The notes beneath the pieces were generated by a model. The model was not told the origin of the DNA. It saw only the letters and a list, made by a program, of their open reading frames with translations, and searched no databases. The position numbers were made by a program, and so were the translations under genes. Positions 27,093 to 37,695 of a stretch of 64,000 bases of DNA are shown piece after piece; positions within the stretch are counted from its first letter, which is position 1; every line of letters begins with the position of its first letter. The stretch is from assembly GCA_039096225.1 (NCBI GenBank), contig JBBPEB010000019.1:1-64000 (forward strand), read 5' to 3'. Origin of the DNA: Blastocystis sp. Blastoise (lineage: Eukaryota > Sar > Bigyra > Opalinata > Blastocystidae).

Positions 27093-28708
27093 ATGGCTAC
27101 TCAACAATCTGTTTTAGTTTGCGATAAGGTACATTCCTTTTTTTTTATTATTTACTCTTTGTATTACTATTCATTTATATATGTTTTATAATTCTTTAGC
27201 CTGATCATCAAATTGGTGTTCAGTCTTGTTCTCCTATTGCATGGTCATATGATGGACAATATCTTGCTTATGTTTCAGGAACATTCTCAATTCTTGTTTA
27301 CAAAGCTGATGAAACCAAGAATTATATTCCTTTTGCTTCTCTTATTGGTCATGCACAAATTGTCAAAGCTTTACTTTTCCATCCTACATTACCTTATCTT
27401 ATTTCATGTGGTAATGAAGGATTCTTTATTTGGAATTACATTGAATCTAAATTAGTTAGTGTTATTGAGTATATTTTGTTTGTTTATTATAATTTTTATA
27501 TTTATTATAATTTTTTAATATATTTATGATACTTTTTTTAATATATTTATTAATATATATTATAATCATGATTATGATTCTTATTGTATAGTGAGAATAC
27601 AAATGAGGATGCTCATGAAGGAAGTGTCGAGTGTTTATGTTGGGGCTATGATGGCTCTGTTCTATTTACTGGATCTAAAGACTCTACCATCAAAATATGG
27701 AAAATAGATGAAAATTTCAAGTATATGGAAACCATTCAAGGTCATCGTTCTGTCCTATTAGCTCTTTCATTTAATGCTGTATATATTATTATGTATTATT
27801 ATTATTATGTTTATTTTGTTATTATTATGCTTATTATTATTATGTTGTATATATTATTATGTTTATTATTATTATTATGTTTATTATTATTATATAGGCT
27901 ACTAATATTCTTGTGAGTGCTGGTCGTGATAGTAGTATTAATATATGGGATACTATATCTTTATCTCCTAAGGAAATATCTAAGAGAGAAGATGATAAAG
28001 GTACAAATTGTGCTTTAATAACATCAATGGATGGTCATTTAGGAGATGTCAGTTCACTCTGTATCAACACAAATGGAACACTTCTCTTCTCTGGAGCACG
28101 TGATAACAGTATTCGTGCATGGGATCTCAAAACAAAAACATTTATCCGTGAAATAAAAGATAGAAATCAATTCCAAAAAGGTTGTCATCAAGGAGATGTT
28201 CGTAATATATATTTAATTAATAATGATCAATTCTTATTAAGTTTTGGTAATGATGGAGAGATGAAACTCTTTCAATTAGGTGATTTATCAAATACAAATA
28301 GTGATAGAGTCGGAGATATGATGGTTAGTATTGATGCTTTACTTAAGGGTTTTATTGAAAGTGATGAAGCCAAAGAAGTTATTAATGACCAACTTCTTTC
28401 TTCTTACACTATTTTCAAGAATCGTGGTGTCTTCCGTGCCGTTATGAATCCCTCTTTACCTTTCTTTTGTGTTTCTTCTGATTCTAATATTATTAAAATC
28501 TTTGATGTATCTTCTAGTATTACCCAACCTATTCTTAAACAAGAATATATTGGTCATAATGATGCTGTTACGGATATAGCTATCATGGATGATAAACATA
28601 TTGTTTCCGTTAGTAAAGATTATTCTATTAATATTTATAATGTTAACAATAACTCACGTGAATTCAATTTTGATTTCTCTTCTACTGTTCTGAATATTGC
28701 TTGTGTAT

Positions 28709-28747
<39 letters not shown>

Positions 28748-28764
28748 TTTTATTTTATTTTATT

Positions 28765-28795
<31 letters not shown>

Positions 28796-30126
28796 TTTTA
28801 TTTATTTATTTATTATATATATATAGGCTGATGATCTTTTATTTGTTACTGGAGTTGATTATGTTGTTAAAGTGTATTCTATTAATAAGCCACGTTATTA
28901 TAAGGCTATTGAAGATCACTATTTCACAATGAACCAACAAGTACCTGACTTTGAATATGAATTATTACAATATGTCGGTCATAGCGGTAAAGTTACTGCT
29001 ATTGATAGTAGTAAGGAATTAGGTATTCTTGTTACTGGTAGTGAAGATATATCTTTTTATTATTTTTATTATTTTTATTATTATTATTATTATTTTTATT
29101 ATTATTATTATTATTATTAATCTATTGATTTCCCTTAATTACTCTACTTCTCCGTTCGTTTCTGGCATATTCCTGATGATTTATCTGTAGTTCCTGTGAA
29201 TCGTAATAGAAATGAGATTCCTCAAGAGACTTGTTATCATACCGAAGTCCTTCATCATGGAGCTATCTTTGGCGTTAATATCAGTGATTCTGTTGATGGA
29301 AGTATCTATGTGTCTACTGTAGGCAATGATTATACCATGTTTACTTATAAGATGAACGATGAATATCCTGAACTCTATTGGACCCAACATAATGCACATA
29401 AAGGGTATATAACTTTTTATTATTATTTTTTTTTTACTATTATTATTATTTTTTGTTTTTGTTATTATTTTCTATTCTTATATTTTCTCGAATATTATGT
29501 ATATATATCAATTTGTGTTATATGAATATAGTGTAGTTACTTGTTGTATTTATGGTCATGGTGCTACTTCTCATATTGTATATACAGGTGGTTGGGATAA
29601 TAAAATCAATGCGTGGGATATTAAACAACGTAAATTAATTGTTTCTCTTCAAGTACATACTGCTAGAATCACCGAACTCGATGTCAGCCAAGACGGACAA
29701 TATGTATATTATTATATTTATATTTATTATTATATTTATATTTATTATTATATTTATATTTATTATATTTATTATTAGAATCACCTATAATTTATTATGA
29801 ATTCCTAAATATATATAAATATAAATTTAATTCTATTATTCTATTTGGTTTCAGCCTCTGCTGATCGTTCTATTTTATTATGGAAGATTTCTCCTACCGG
29901 TTGTCAATTACTTAGTAAATATGATTGTCATGAAGTCCCTCTAACTGTGGATTTCTTCCAAAATCAAATTATTGCCGGATATATCGGTGGAGTCATTCGT
30001 TTATGGCCTCTTCCCTCTAAAACCGATGCCTTTACTACCGCTTCTGTTCCGGTAACTGCCTCTACTCCTGTCGAAGAAGAAGAAGAACCAGAAGAAGAAG
30101 TCTATGATGCAGATACTCAACAATAA
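27093..30126 (+). CDS. Double-propeller WD40-repeat protein
   Basis: Scaffold protein of unknown role, about 830 residues. The start MATQQSVLVCDK (exon 1, 27093-27128) is followed by at least twelve WD units. Examples are GHAQIVKALLFHP...FIWN, GSVECLCWGYDGS...IKIWKI, GHRSVLLALSF...INIWDT, GHLGDVSSLCINTNG...IRAWDL, GHNDAVTDIAIMDDK, GHSGKVTAIDSSK...VRFWHI, NAHKGVVTCCIYG...INAWDI and ADRSILLWKI. This implies two seven-bladed propellers. The C-terminus is acidic (EEEEEPEEEVYDADTQQ). One intron (29049-29147) has AT-AC ends and U12 signals. Another (about 28709-28827) is a (TTTA)n array. The junction after DVSQDGQY (29703) lacks a proper AG. No closer assignment (AIP1, PWP2 or others) fits the N-terminus. 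Confidence 0.85.
28709..28827 (+). repeat. (TTTA)n tetranucleotide intron
   Basis: An intron between exons ending VLNIAC and starting ADDLLFVTG in the WD40 gene. It consists almost wholly of ATTT and ATTTT units and ends TATATATATAG. Confidence 0.85.
29049..29147 (+). other. Probable U12-type AT-AC intron
   Basis: The exon ends GGT AGT GAA GAT and the next begins TTC TCC GTT CGT TTC TGG, giving the WD-consensus GSEDFSVRFWHI. The intron starts ATATCTTTTT (U12 5' site consensus RTATCYTT). It carries TCCCTTAAT at 29131-29139 (U12 branch consensus TTCCTTRAY) about 10 nt before the 3' end, and ends TCTAC. No GT-AG pair restores this frame and motif. Confidence 0.75.
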
Positions 30127-30699
30127 ACATTGAAGTGAAAAACGTCCAAAAAAAAACATTCTCTTCTTTTGTTTATTTTAATATATTATAAATATATATA
30201 TTCATTCTTTTTTGTTACTCTATTTACTGGATAGTATCTAGTCTACAATTCTTATATATATATATATATTCTTTTATTCGATTCTACTTGTATTTATTTT
30301 ATCTTTGCTCAGCATTTCTTTATTGCTCAACTCTTCCATTGTCATTCAATTATTTTTTATAATATCCATTTATAAAAATCTATCATTTCTATTTCATTCT
30401 TTTTTATTAATTTTTATTTTAGTTTGTTATACAATTATTATATATACTCATCATCATAAGACATTAAAACAGTAAAGTCAGTCGTTATAACACTACAAAA
30501 TAAATCTAAAGTGCTTTTCAAATTTTTTTTTTAATACTTCAACTGAAAAACAATTCAACAGATTTCAGTCTTTCATGATTTTTTTTTTTTTTTTTTTTTT
30601 TTTGCATTTTTGAAAAATATAATTTCGTGTATTTCTTATCAAGTACTTCATTATTATTTATTTTTATTCATTTATTTAAATAAGTTTATTTAGGAGAAT
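30127..30699. other. Intergenic region
   Basis: 573 bp between the WD40 and coiled-coil genes on the same strand. It includes a poly-T run at 30579-30603. No RNA or gene is supported. Confidence 0.5.
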
Positions 30700-32740
30700 A
30701 TGATAAAAGTTATAATAAACGACAACAAGCAAATCAAGTCCTATCAACTTGAAGACTCTATGTCATTTGAAGGCTTATCTGAATTAATCAAGGTATTTAT
30801 TTTTATGGCTTAATTATTACAATCATTATAATAGAGTGATATGTCCATTACAAAATCCATTTTTTTTTTTATTGAAGATCAACAAGTAGATCTTTCTAAA
30901 TCGATTTCTTCAGAATTTTCTGGACAAAACAATACTTTAGTTATTAAACAGAAAGAAGAAACTAACGAGACGATATCGTTCACCATTACTTGTCGTGTTG
31001 ATGAAACTTCAGCCAGTAAAACTATATTATCAGGTAATTCTATATTAATTTTGTAGACTAGTTTTCTATTATATTTTTAACTTTTATTTTTTAGATACAC
31101 CAAATCAATTGATAGATAATTCAATTAGTTTTTCTCAAAGTACAAAGAAGAATGGTATTTCTTATATATATACATTAAATGACTTTTTTTTAAATATATA
31201 ATGTATACATTAAATGATCATATTTTTAATATATAATATATATATAATCTATATAGATGATTCAAAATTTAGTTTTGTGAAGGATGATAAAGAGATTGAT
31301 ATTGATTTATTACCAAAAAATGTGAATGAAAAGAATAATTTAGTAAATGAAGATATTATGAATAGTTATGAAGAAGAGAAGAAAAATCATATGCAACAAA
31401 TATCAGATCTCAAAGAATCTTTAAGTTTATTAAATACTGAGAATACATCATTAAAGAATAGAAATGAAGAATTAATAACTGAGTTGTCTCAATTAAAATC
31501 TGAAAAGAATACAATAGAAATGGAGAATGAATGGAATACATCACGAATAAAAGAGTTAGAACAACAAGTAAAAAGTTTAACTCAAAGAAATACGATATCT
31601 AAAGAAGCTATTCAGAATATAAAGAAACAGAAGGAACAATCGAATGACGTTATTGTTTCATTACGAAAGAAGATGACAGAATTAAGTATGCAATATCAAG
31701 CATTATCTACTGCTAATGTTTCTCTTGAAGAACAATTTTTAAAGATGGATTCTCAAATATATATGAAGAAACAAAAAGATACAGAAGCCTTGAATAAGTT
31801 TTATAATATGCCAGTACCTTATGAAGATGAGAATAGTGTTATCTTACAATTAAAGAATGAAAGAGATTCATATTCTAAAGAATTAATAATGTTAAAAGAT
31901 AAATATGATGCTATTACTAATGAGAACAAGAATTTAAATCATGAGAAATCAATTATGATGAATAAGGTTCAATTATTAAATAATGATTCAAAGTATTATA
32001 ATGATACTATTAAAGATTATTGTGATCAAATCCAATCGATGGATGAAGAGAATAAGTTATATATAAAAGAAATAGAACAATTGAAAGAAGACTATGAACT
32101 ATTAAAAGCTTCTAAAGTGGCTATTGAAGAGAAATATAATTCACTTAGCAATGATATGATAGAAACAGAAAAAGTCAATTTAGAAGAAATGAATGTATTA
32201 GAGGAATATAAACAAGATAATCAACAATTATTACAAATAGGTAATTCATTAAAAGAAAAGATTAATATGATTCAACTACAGAAATTAGAGAGTGATCGAG
32301 AATTGAATGAATGTCGTCAACTTTATGAACAATTATTATATACTTGTCAATTATGGAAATATCGATATGCCAATGTTTATGATGATTATGATAAATGTAA
32401 AGATCAAATAAAAGATTACTGTACACAAATCGATTTATTACAACATCAAATAAAAGATATAGAAGATGAGCAAATCAATAACAAGAAGAATAATGAAGAA
32501 TTATTAAGTCAAATCACATTATTAACTGAAGAAAATAACTTATGTGAAGAAGAATTAGATTATGTTAAAGAAGAGAATAAAACATATAAAGATCAATTAC
32601 AAATCGTAGTTGAAGAAGCAGATAGATACAAAAAGAATTATTATATTGTTGTTCAAGCACTAAAGCGTTATGAATCCCCTATTACAGAAAATGATGAACA
32701 AATAACTATCAATAACTCAACTGAACAAGAAGATCAATAA
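30700..32740 (+). CDS. Long coiled-coil protein with a small N-terminal globular region
   Basis: Family not recognised. Exons 30700-30792, 30835-31033, 31095-31154 and 31257-32740 join in frame to 611 residues. The N-terminal ~100 residues (MIKVIINDNKQIKSYQLED...) alternate hydrophobic and polar like a small beta-rich fold; a ubiquitin-like or PB1-like fold is possible but unproven. From about residue 135 to 595 the protein is an almost continuous Glu/Lys/Gln/Asn-rich heptad coiled coil (for example EKNTIEMENEWNTSRIKELE), with a break near FYNMPVPYEDE. This suggests a tether, centrosomal or cytoskeletal scaffold, but sequence alone does not decide. Confidence 0.8.
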
Positions 32741-33339
32741 TATTGTTATAATATGGTTGTAGTATTATTAGTTGTTTCAATATTATAAATATTTTTTTTT
32801 ATATCATAAATATTTTTTTTTTTTACTTTTTTATTTCTATTATAGGGTATGTATATTTATATATCGTTATATTTTTTTTTTATTTCGTTATATTATTTTT
32901 TATTTCGTTATATTATTTTTTATTTCGTTATATTATTTTTTATTTCGTTATATTATTTTTTATTTCGTTATATTAATTAAATCTTTTTATTTTAAATATA
33001 TATCTCATTATATTCATTTATATATCATTATATACATTTATATATCATTATATTCATTATCATTCTTCATGTTTTCATTGTTCATACTTGGGTTTTATTA
33101 AAAGAAAACTGTGAAAAGTAAAATAAAATTCTATTTTGTATAGTTACTTTGTCATCATGATATCATACCTATATATAAATATTATAAACTAAACAACATC
33201 TTCTTTTTTTTATTTATTTATAATATAAAAACAAATAACAAAACACTCAATTTAAATCATACCTTATTTATCATAACAAGAATAAAATGCAAAGCTATAA
33301 AAAAATAAAAAGAATCAATAAAAGACAATATATATAGAA
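32741..33339. other. Convergent intergenic region with tandem repeats
   Basis: 599 bp between the coiled-coil gene and the minus-strand HSP20 gene. It is dominated by T-rich simple sequence and the 20-bp tandem array listed separately. The overlapping open frame is a product of the repeat. Confidence 0.6.
32881..32975. repeat. 20-bp minisatellite, about five copies
   Basis: Unit TATTTCGTTATATTATTTTT is repeated almost perfectly, with degenerate copies on each side. The unit length is unusual here, where most repeats are 2-4 bp. Confidence 0.9.
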
Positions 33340-33882
33340 TTAATTAATAGTAATTTTTTTAGTTTCCATTTCAGTAGTTTTCGTCTTAGGAAGAGAAAGC
33401 TTTAAAACACCATTAGTATAATCAGCTTTAACATTTTCTACATCAACATCAGTCGGAACAGCCATACTTCTCTTATAACTACCGAAATGTCTTTCATAAT
33501 AATGATAATTCTTCTCATCATCATCTTCTTTTTTCTCACCTTTTCTTTCACAACTTAAAGTCAGCACATTATCTTTTAATTCAACATTAATATCATCTTT
33601 TTCCATTCCAGGTAAATCAGCACTTACTTCATAATTATCTTTATTCTCTTTTATATCCATACGACCAAAACCATAGAAAGGATTTATCATACCTTCATGA
33701 TCATCAAAAAGGGTTAATTCATCATGTTTTTCAGAATTCTTACCAGTCTTTGACTTCTTATTACCTTTAGACTTATCAATAGGATTCTCAATCATATGAT
33801 GTCTTAATCTCATAGGACCATAGATAGAAGGGAAGAAATCATCAAAAGGATCATTAAATAAACTATCAAATACAAATGACAT
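33340..33882 (-). CDS. Small heat shock protein (HSP20/alpha-crystallin)
   Basis: ATP-independent chaperone that holds unfolding proteins. A single exon encodes 180 residues. The N-terminus MSFVFDSLFNDPFDDFFPS is aromatic-rich, as usual for the family. The alpha-crystallin domain begins at MDIKENKDNYEVSADLPG and includes KDDINVELKDNVLTLSCER, the FGSYKRSMAVP motif and ADYTNGVLKLSLPK. The tail ends KKITIN, carrying an I-x-I-type motif. Divergently paired with the second HSP20 gene across a 449-bp region with heat-shock elements. Lack of introns is notable because neighbours are intron-rich. Confidence 0.96.
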   Translation of the reverse strand: MSFVFDSLFNDPFDDFFPSIYGPMRLRHHMIENPIDKSKGNKKSKTGKNSEKHDELTLFDDHEGMINPFYGFGRMDIKENKDNYEVSADLPGMEKDDINVELKDNVLTLSCERKGEKKEDDDEKNYHYYERHFGSYKRSMAVPTDVDVENVKADYTNGVLKLSLPKTKTTEMETKKITIN

Positions 33883-34018
33883 CTTAATTATAAATTGATA
33901 ATAAGAACTTTTTATTAAAACTAAACTTTATGTTTTAAGTACAAATAATTTATGTATAATAAAAGAAACTTAAAATAACAAATCTTCTCACAAAAATATC
34001 TGTTTCATTTCTAAATTA

Positions 34019-34041
34019 TTCTAGAAATTACTGGAAGATTC
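34019..34041. promoter_or_regulatory. Heat-shock element pair
   Basis: TTCTAGAA (34019-34026) followed by GAAGATTC (34034-34041) gives two inverted nTTCnnGAAn/nGAAnnTTCn pairs in the shared HSP20 promoter, nearer the minus-strand gene. Confidence 0.65.
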
Positions 34042-34173
34042 TTTTTCATAAACCAATTATTCTTTTTGTTTCCATTCAATAGACGAATATCTTCTTTTTG
34101 TTCTTCATTTTGATCCTCCTTAAATAACCGTGACTTTTATTGATATAGTCGCTATCTTGTTCTAATTACCATT

Positions 34174-34190
34174 GTTCTCGAAACTTCTAG
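34174..34190. promoter_or_regulatory. Heat-shock element (three contiguous pentamers)
   Basis: TTCTCGAAACTTCTAG contains TTC-nn-GAA-nn-TTC in perfect register, the HSF1 trimer site. It lies 142 bp upstream of the plus-strand HSP20 start and about 290 bp upstream of the minus-strand one. Confidence 0.8.
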
Positions 34191-34216
34191 CTTTTTTTCT
34201 TTATTTTTCCTAAAAA

Positions 34217-34224
34217 TTCCAGAA
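34217..34224. promoter_or_regulatory. Heat-shock element dimer
   Basis: TTCCAGAA matches TTC-nn-GAA and lies about 107 bp upstream of the plus-strand HSP20 start. It forms a cluster with the sites at 34019 and 34174. Confidence 0.6.
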
Positions 34225-34331
34225 CTGTCTTTGTTTATTATTTGTTTCTTATTATTGACAAAATTAATTTTAAATTATTAATTTTTTATTAAAAGTTAAT
34301 TAGCGCTTTATATTATAAAATTTCTATTAAA

Positions 34332-35375
34332 ATGAATTCTTTCTTTAATGATTATGATGATCTTTTCTTTAATGCCTATAATAATCATAGACACTTTGAT
34401 GATTTCTTCTGTCCTTCCTATTTTCTAAAGAGTATTATTCCTTATGAAGATGAAGAAAGTGCTAATAATATCGCAAATACGAAATCAAAGCATGTATCAA
34501 AAACAATTCCAATTTCGGGAAGTAAAAAAATAGATATAAATCAAGAAAAGGCGGATGGTAAAGAAAATAAGCCTACTGATACTAAAGTTGAAGATAATCA
34601 ATCTAATGAAAATAAGTCTGAAAATAAGCCTATTAATACTAAAGTTGAAGATAATCAATCTATGGATACTAAAGTTGAAGATAATAAGCATACTGATACT
34701 AAAGTTGAAGATAATCAATCTATGGATACTAAAGTTGAAGATAATAAGCATACTGATACTAAAGTTGAAGATAATCAATCTAGTGAAAATAAGCCTATGG
34801 ATACTAAAGTTGAAGATAGTAAACCTATGGATACTAAAGTTGAAGATACTAAGCCTACTGATACTAAGCCTATTGAACAAAAGAAAGAAGAAAAAAGTCA
34901 AGAAGATGGTGAACAACAAAAGAACCTTAAAGGAGATCAAAAAGTGAATAATGTCAAACATACAAAGAAATCAAGTAAGAGACATAATAATTCATTATTA
35001 ACTAAGAATATTTCAGATAATTATATGATGATAAATCCATTTTCTGGTTTTGGACGATTAGATATTAAGGAATCTAAAAAGAATTATATTGTTACCATAG
35101 ATTTACCTGGTGTTTGTAAAGAAGATATTGATGTAGATTGTGAAGATAAAGTATTAACTATTCAATGTCAACGTGATGATCATACTATTGACAATAATGA
35201 TATGGATTATCGCTATGTAGAAAGATCCTTTGGTTCCTTCAAACGAAATATTCAACTTCCTGATGATGTTAACGAAGATTCAATCATTGCAGAATTAAAT
35301 AATGGTATTTTACATATAATTATTGCTAAATCTGATCCTAAAGAAAAGCAAATGAAGAAAATTAGTGTTAATTAA
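34332..35375 (+). CDS. Small heat shock protein with a repetitive acidic insert
   Basis: HSP20 chaperone paralogous to the 33340 gene, 347 residues, single exon. The N-terminus (MNSFFNDYDDLFFNAYNN) resembles its neighbour's. Residues about 75-200 are a charged repeat region built on DTKVEDN (10-residue period) and followed by a Lys-rich linker. The alpha-crystallin domain runs from INPFSGFGRLDIKESKKNY through TIDLPGVCKEDIDVDCEDK and YVERSFGSFKRNIQLP to LNNGILHIIIAK. The end KKISVN mirrors KKITIN of the paralogue. The insert makes it about twice the usual HSP20 length. Heat-shock elements precede it. Confidence 0.94.
   Translation: MNSFFNDYDDLFFNAYNNHRHFDDFFCPSYFLKSIIPYEDEESANNIANTKSKHVSKTIPISGSKKIDINQEKADGKENKPTDTKVEDNQSNENKSENKPINTKVEDNQSMDTKVEDNKHTDTKVEDNQSMDTKVEDNKHTDTKVEDNQSSENKPMDTKVEDSKPMDTKVEDTKPTDTKPIEQKKEEKSQEDGEQQKNLKGDQKVNNVKHTKKSSKRHNNSLLTKNISDNYMMINPFSGFGRLDIKESKKNYIVTIDLPGVCKEDIDVDCEDKVLTIQCQRDDHTIDNNDMDYRYVERSFGSFKRNIQLPDDVNEDSIIAELNNGILHIIIAKSDPKEKQMKKISVN
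34565..34875 (+). repeat. 30-bp coding minisatellite (DTKVED repeats)
   Basis: Near-identical DNA copies of GATACTAAAGTTGAAGATA with variable spacer encode DTKVEDNQSM/DTKVEDNKHT alternations. The reverse strand and another frame are also open, which accounts for the long shadow frames here. Confidence 0.9.
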
Positions 35376-36081
35376 ATATCTTGAATTGTTTTTATTATGT
35401 ATAATTCTACTTTTTTTAATTTGAATCTTTATAAATTTATTTCATTTATTTATACATATTTTTTATATGATAAATGAATTTACTTATTTCTGTCCTTTTA
35501 TTGCATTATTATTGCTTGTTTTCTATTAATTCTAGTTGATTGAACTATATTGTTTAGTTATAACAGTATTTATTTAAGATATAATAAACAGTAATCCAAC
35601 GACTTTGTATTATATAACAATAACAATAAAAAAAAATAAATAATGATCAACTATATTCATAAAATAGATAAATAAATAAAGTATCTATAGAAAAATAAAT
35701 AACAAAAATTTCATAATATACTAAATAATGACCAAAAATATATATGAAACAAATATATTTATTCGACTTTAGAAAATAAATCGATTTTTTAAAGAGTACA
35801 AAAGAAATAATAAAATACAATAACTATTTAAACTAGAAGAGAAAACAAAATGAAACAAAATAAATGAATAAATGAAGTAGAGAAATACTATACATATATC
35901 TACTTCCATTTGATCCAATAGCAAAATATTTAAAAAAAAAGAAAAACTTAATGGATATCAAAAGCAACTATTTTAAATATAAATGTATGAATATAGAATC
36001 TATAAAGTATAATATATATATGTCAATGTAAATACAAGAATTGAAGGAATCAAGTTTAATTGGATTGTTCTCTGTTCTATA
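35376..36081. other. Convergent intergenic region
   Basis: 706 bp of A/T-rich DNA between the HSP20 gene (+) and the GTPase gene (-). Nothing else is seen. Confidence 0.55.
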
Positions 36082-37695
36082 TCATGATTTCCTTGAAGGC
36101 ATGCAGCAGGCAAAGAGTCCACGTGACCGTTTTGTACGAATTGATTTCTTTGAATTACCAAGTGATATTGCATCAACTAATAGATCATAGAAACATAAGT
36201 AAATAATATATATAATCGGATGATAAGAAATAAAAATAAAACATTAAATATAATATTTATTAGAATAAAATAACAAAAATAAAATTCTTGTTATTTAAAA
36301 ATATATATTATAAACAGTACTGTTTTATTTTTAAATATATAATGAATAATATTTTTTTTATATATATTATAAAATGAATTTTTATTAAACATATAATGAA
36401 TAATATTTTTTATATATATTATAAATGAATTTTTATTAAATATATATAAATAATTGCTTTTTTTTTAATATATTATAAAAAGAATTGTTATTAAATATAC
36501 ATATATAATACTCTTAAAGAAAATAATATTTAACATAAGTTTTGTTATTAAACTATGAATATAATTAGAATACACTATATACCTTTTTCTTTAGTAGTAG
36601 ATTTTCCAGGAAGAGGAGAAGAAGCTCTCGGTAGAGGTATCGATTCTTCTTTAGAAGCAGAAGATGCAGATGCTTCTACGGGAGATAACCGCGGGAATTG
36701 AATCAACATATTTTCACATATGTTTTGAAATACTTGGAATACAGCTAAGAAATATATATATATATATTTATATATTAATATATCTTAATGATAGAAAAGT
36801 AATATATGAAATCTTGATATTAACATATATATACATAGATAATTCGTTGCAGAACATATAAAAAGAGAGATATTAAGAGATTGAAGTGTTTGAGCAATCT
36901 CTTTTCGTCGATTATCATCAATTAAATCGCAATGAGTACCCACAAAGAACAATAGACTACCTATATATATACTAGTTCTTCATGACTAATAATAAGCATA
37001 CTTTTATTGTTAACACGTAACGTCGATAGTTCTATAGAAATAAATTCAATAGAATATCAATAAAAAAAAATACAATTATAAAACAAAATAATACAATACT
37101 TATACAAAATGATCAATTCGTCACTTAAAAAGCAGATAATTTTTTATAAGTTTGATTCAATTAAAATATATACCTTCTTTCCATTGTTCAAAGGACTTTG
37201 TATCGATAAAAGTTGACATATTAAACACAATGCAAACGACATTTGCATCAGATACCATTCCAAAAAACTAATAAACCATGAAAGAGAGACAAGAATAATT
37301 TACCTCTTTATTTGGAACTGGGCAACCTAAATTATTAAGCAATAAAAAAAAACAACAGAAAAATACCTTCAATATCTTGAATAATTGTATAAATTGATTT
37401 ACCACCAATGTCACTATAGAATGGAATCATATTATTTTCAGAATATTTATTGATTTTGAAGAATCATAACAACATACAAGACATAAGGAACAGAGAATGA
37501 GAATTTCGTTGGTGTTGTCTCTTCAATAAAGTTCTTCTCAACCAATTGAAGTAGAAGTGCAGTTTTTCCAGCACCTATAGTTGAATGAATATCACTTTTG
37601 TATTCAAATATGAAAGAAATACACTTACCTTTAGGTCCTGCTAGTGCAATTGTATATGGTTTCTCACTATTCTGATTGTTTGAATTCATTTTCAT
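36082..37695 (-). CDS. Divergent Ras-like small GTPase
   Basis: The N-terminus MKMNSNNQNSEKPYTIALA leads into the P-loop GPKG-AGKT, which is split by an intron inside the Walker A motif. ALLLQLVEKNFIEETTPT then corresponds to switch I. Later exons read DIGGKSIYTIIQDIEG, where DIEG replaces the DTAG of G3. VCIVFNMSTF follows, then FVGTHCDLIDD, where THCD replaces NKxD in G4. After a Ser/Pro-rich linker the protein ends LFACCMPSRKS with a TGA stop. The adjacent Cys residues could be lipidated, but there is no CaaX box. About eight introns. Closest in pattern to Rab/Rho/Ras proteins without a clear subfamily. Nucleotide binding may be altered. Confidence 0.75.

Noticed and set aside
27093-30126. 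Assignment of the WD40 protein to AIP1/WDR1 or PWP2
   Set aside because: The number of repeats would fit, but the N-terminal sequence does not match what I know of either family.
34497-34961. Minus-strand and alternative-frame ORFs over the HSP20 repeat
   Set aside because: They arise because the 30-bp repeat has no stops in those frames. The plus frame encodes a real HSP20.
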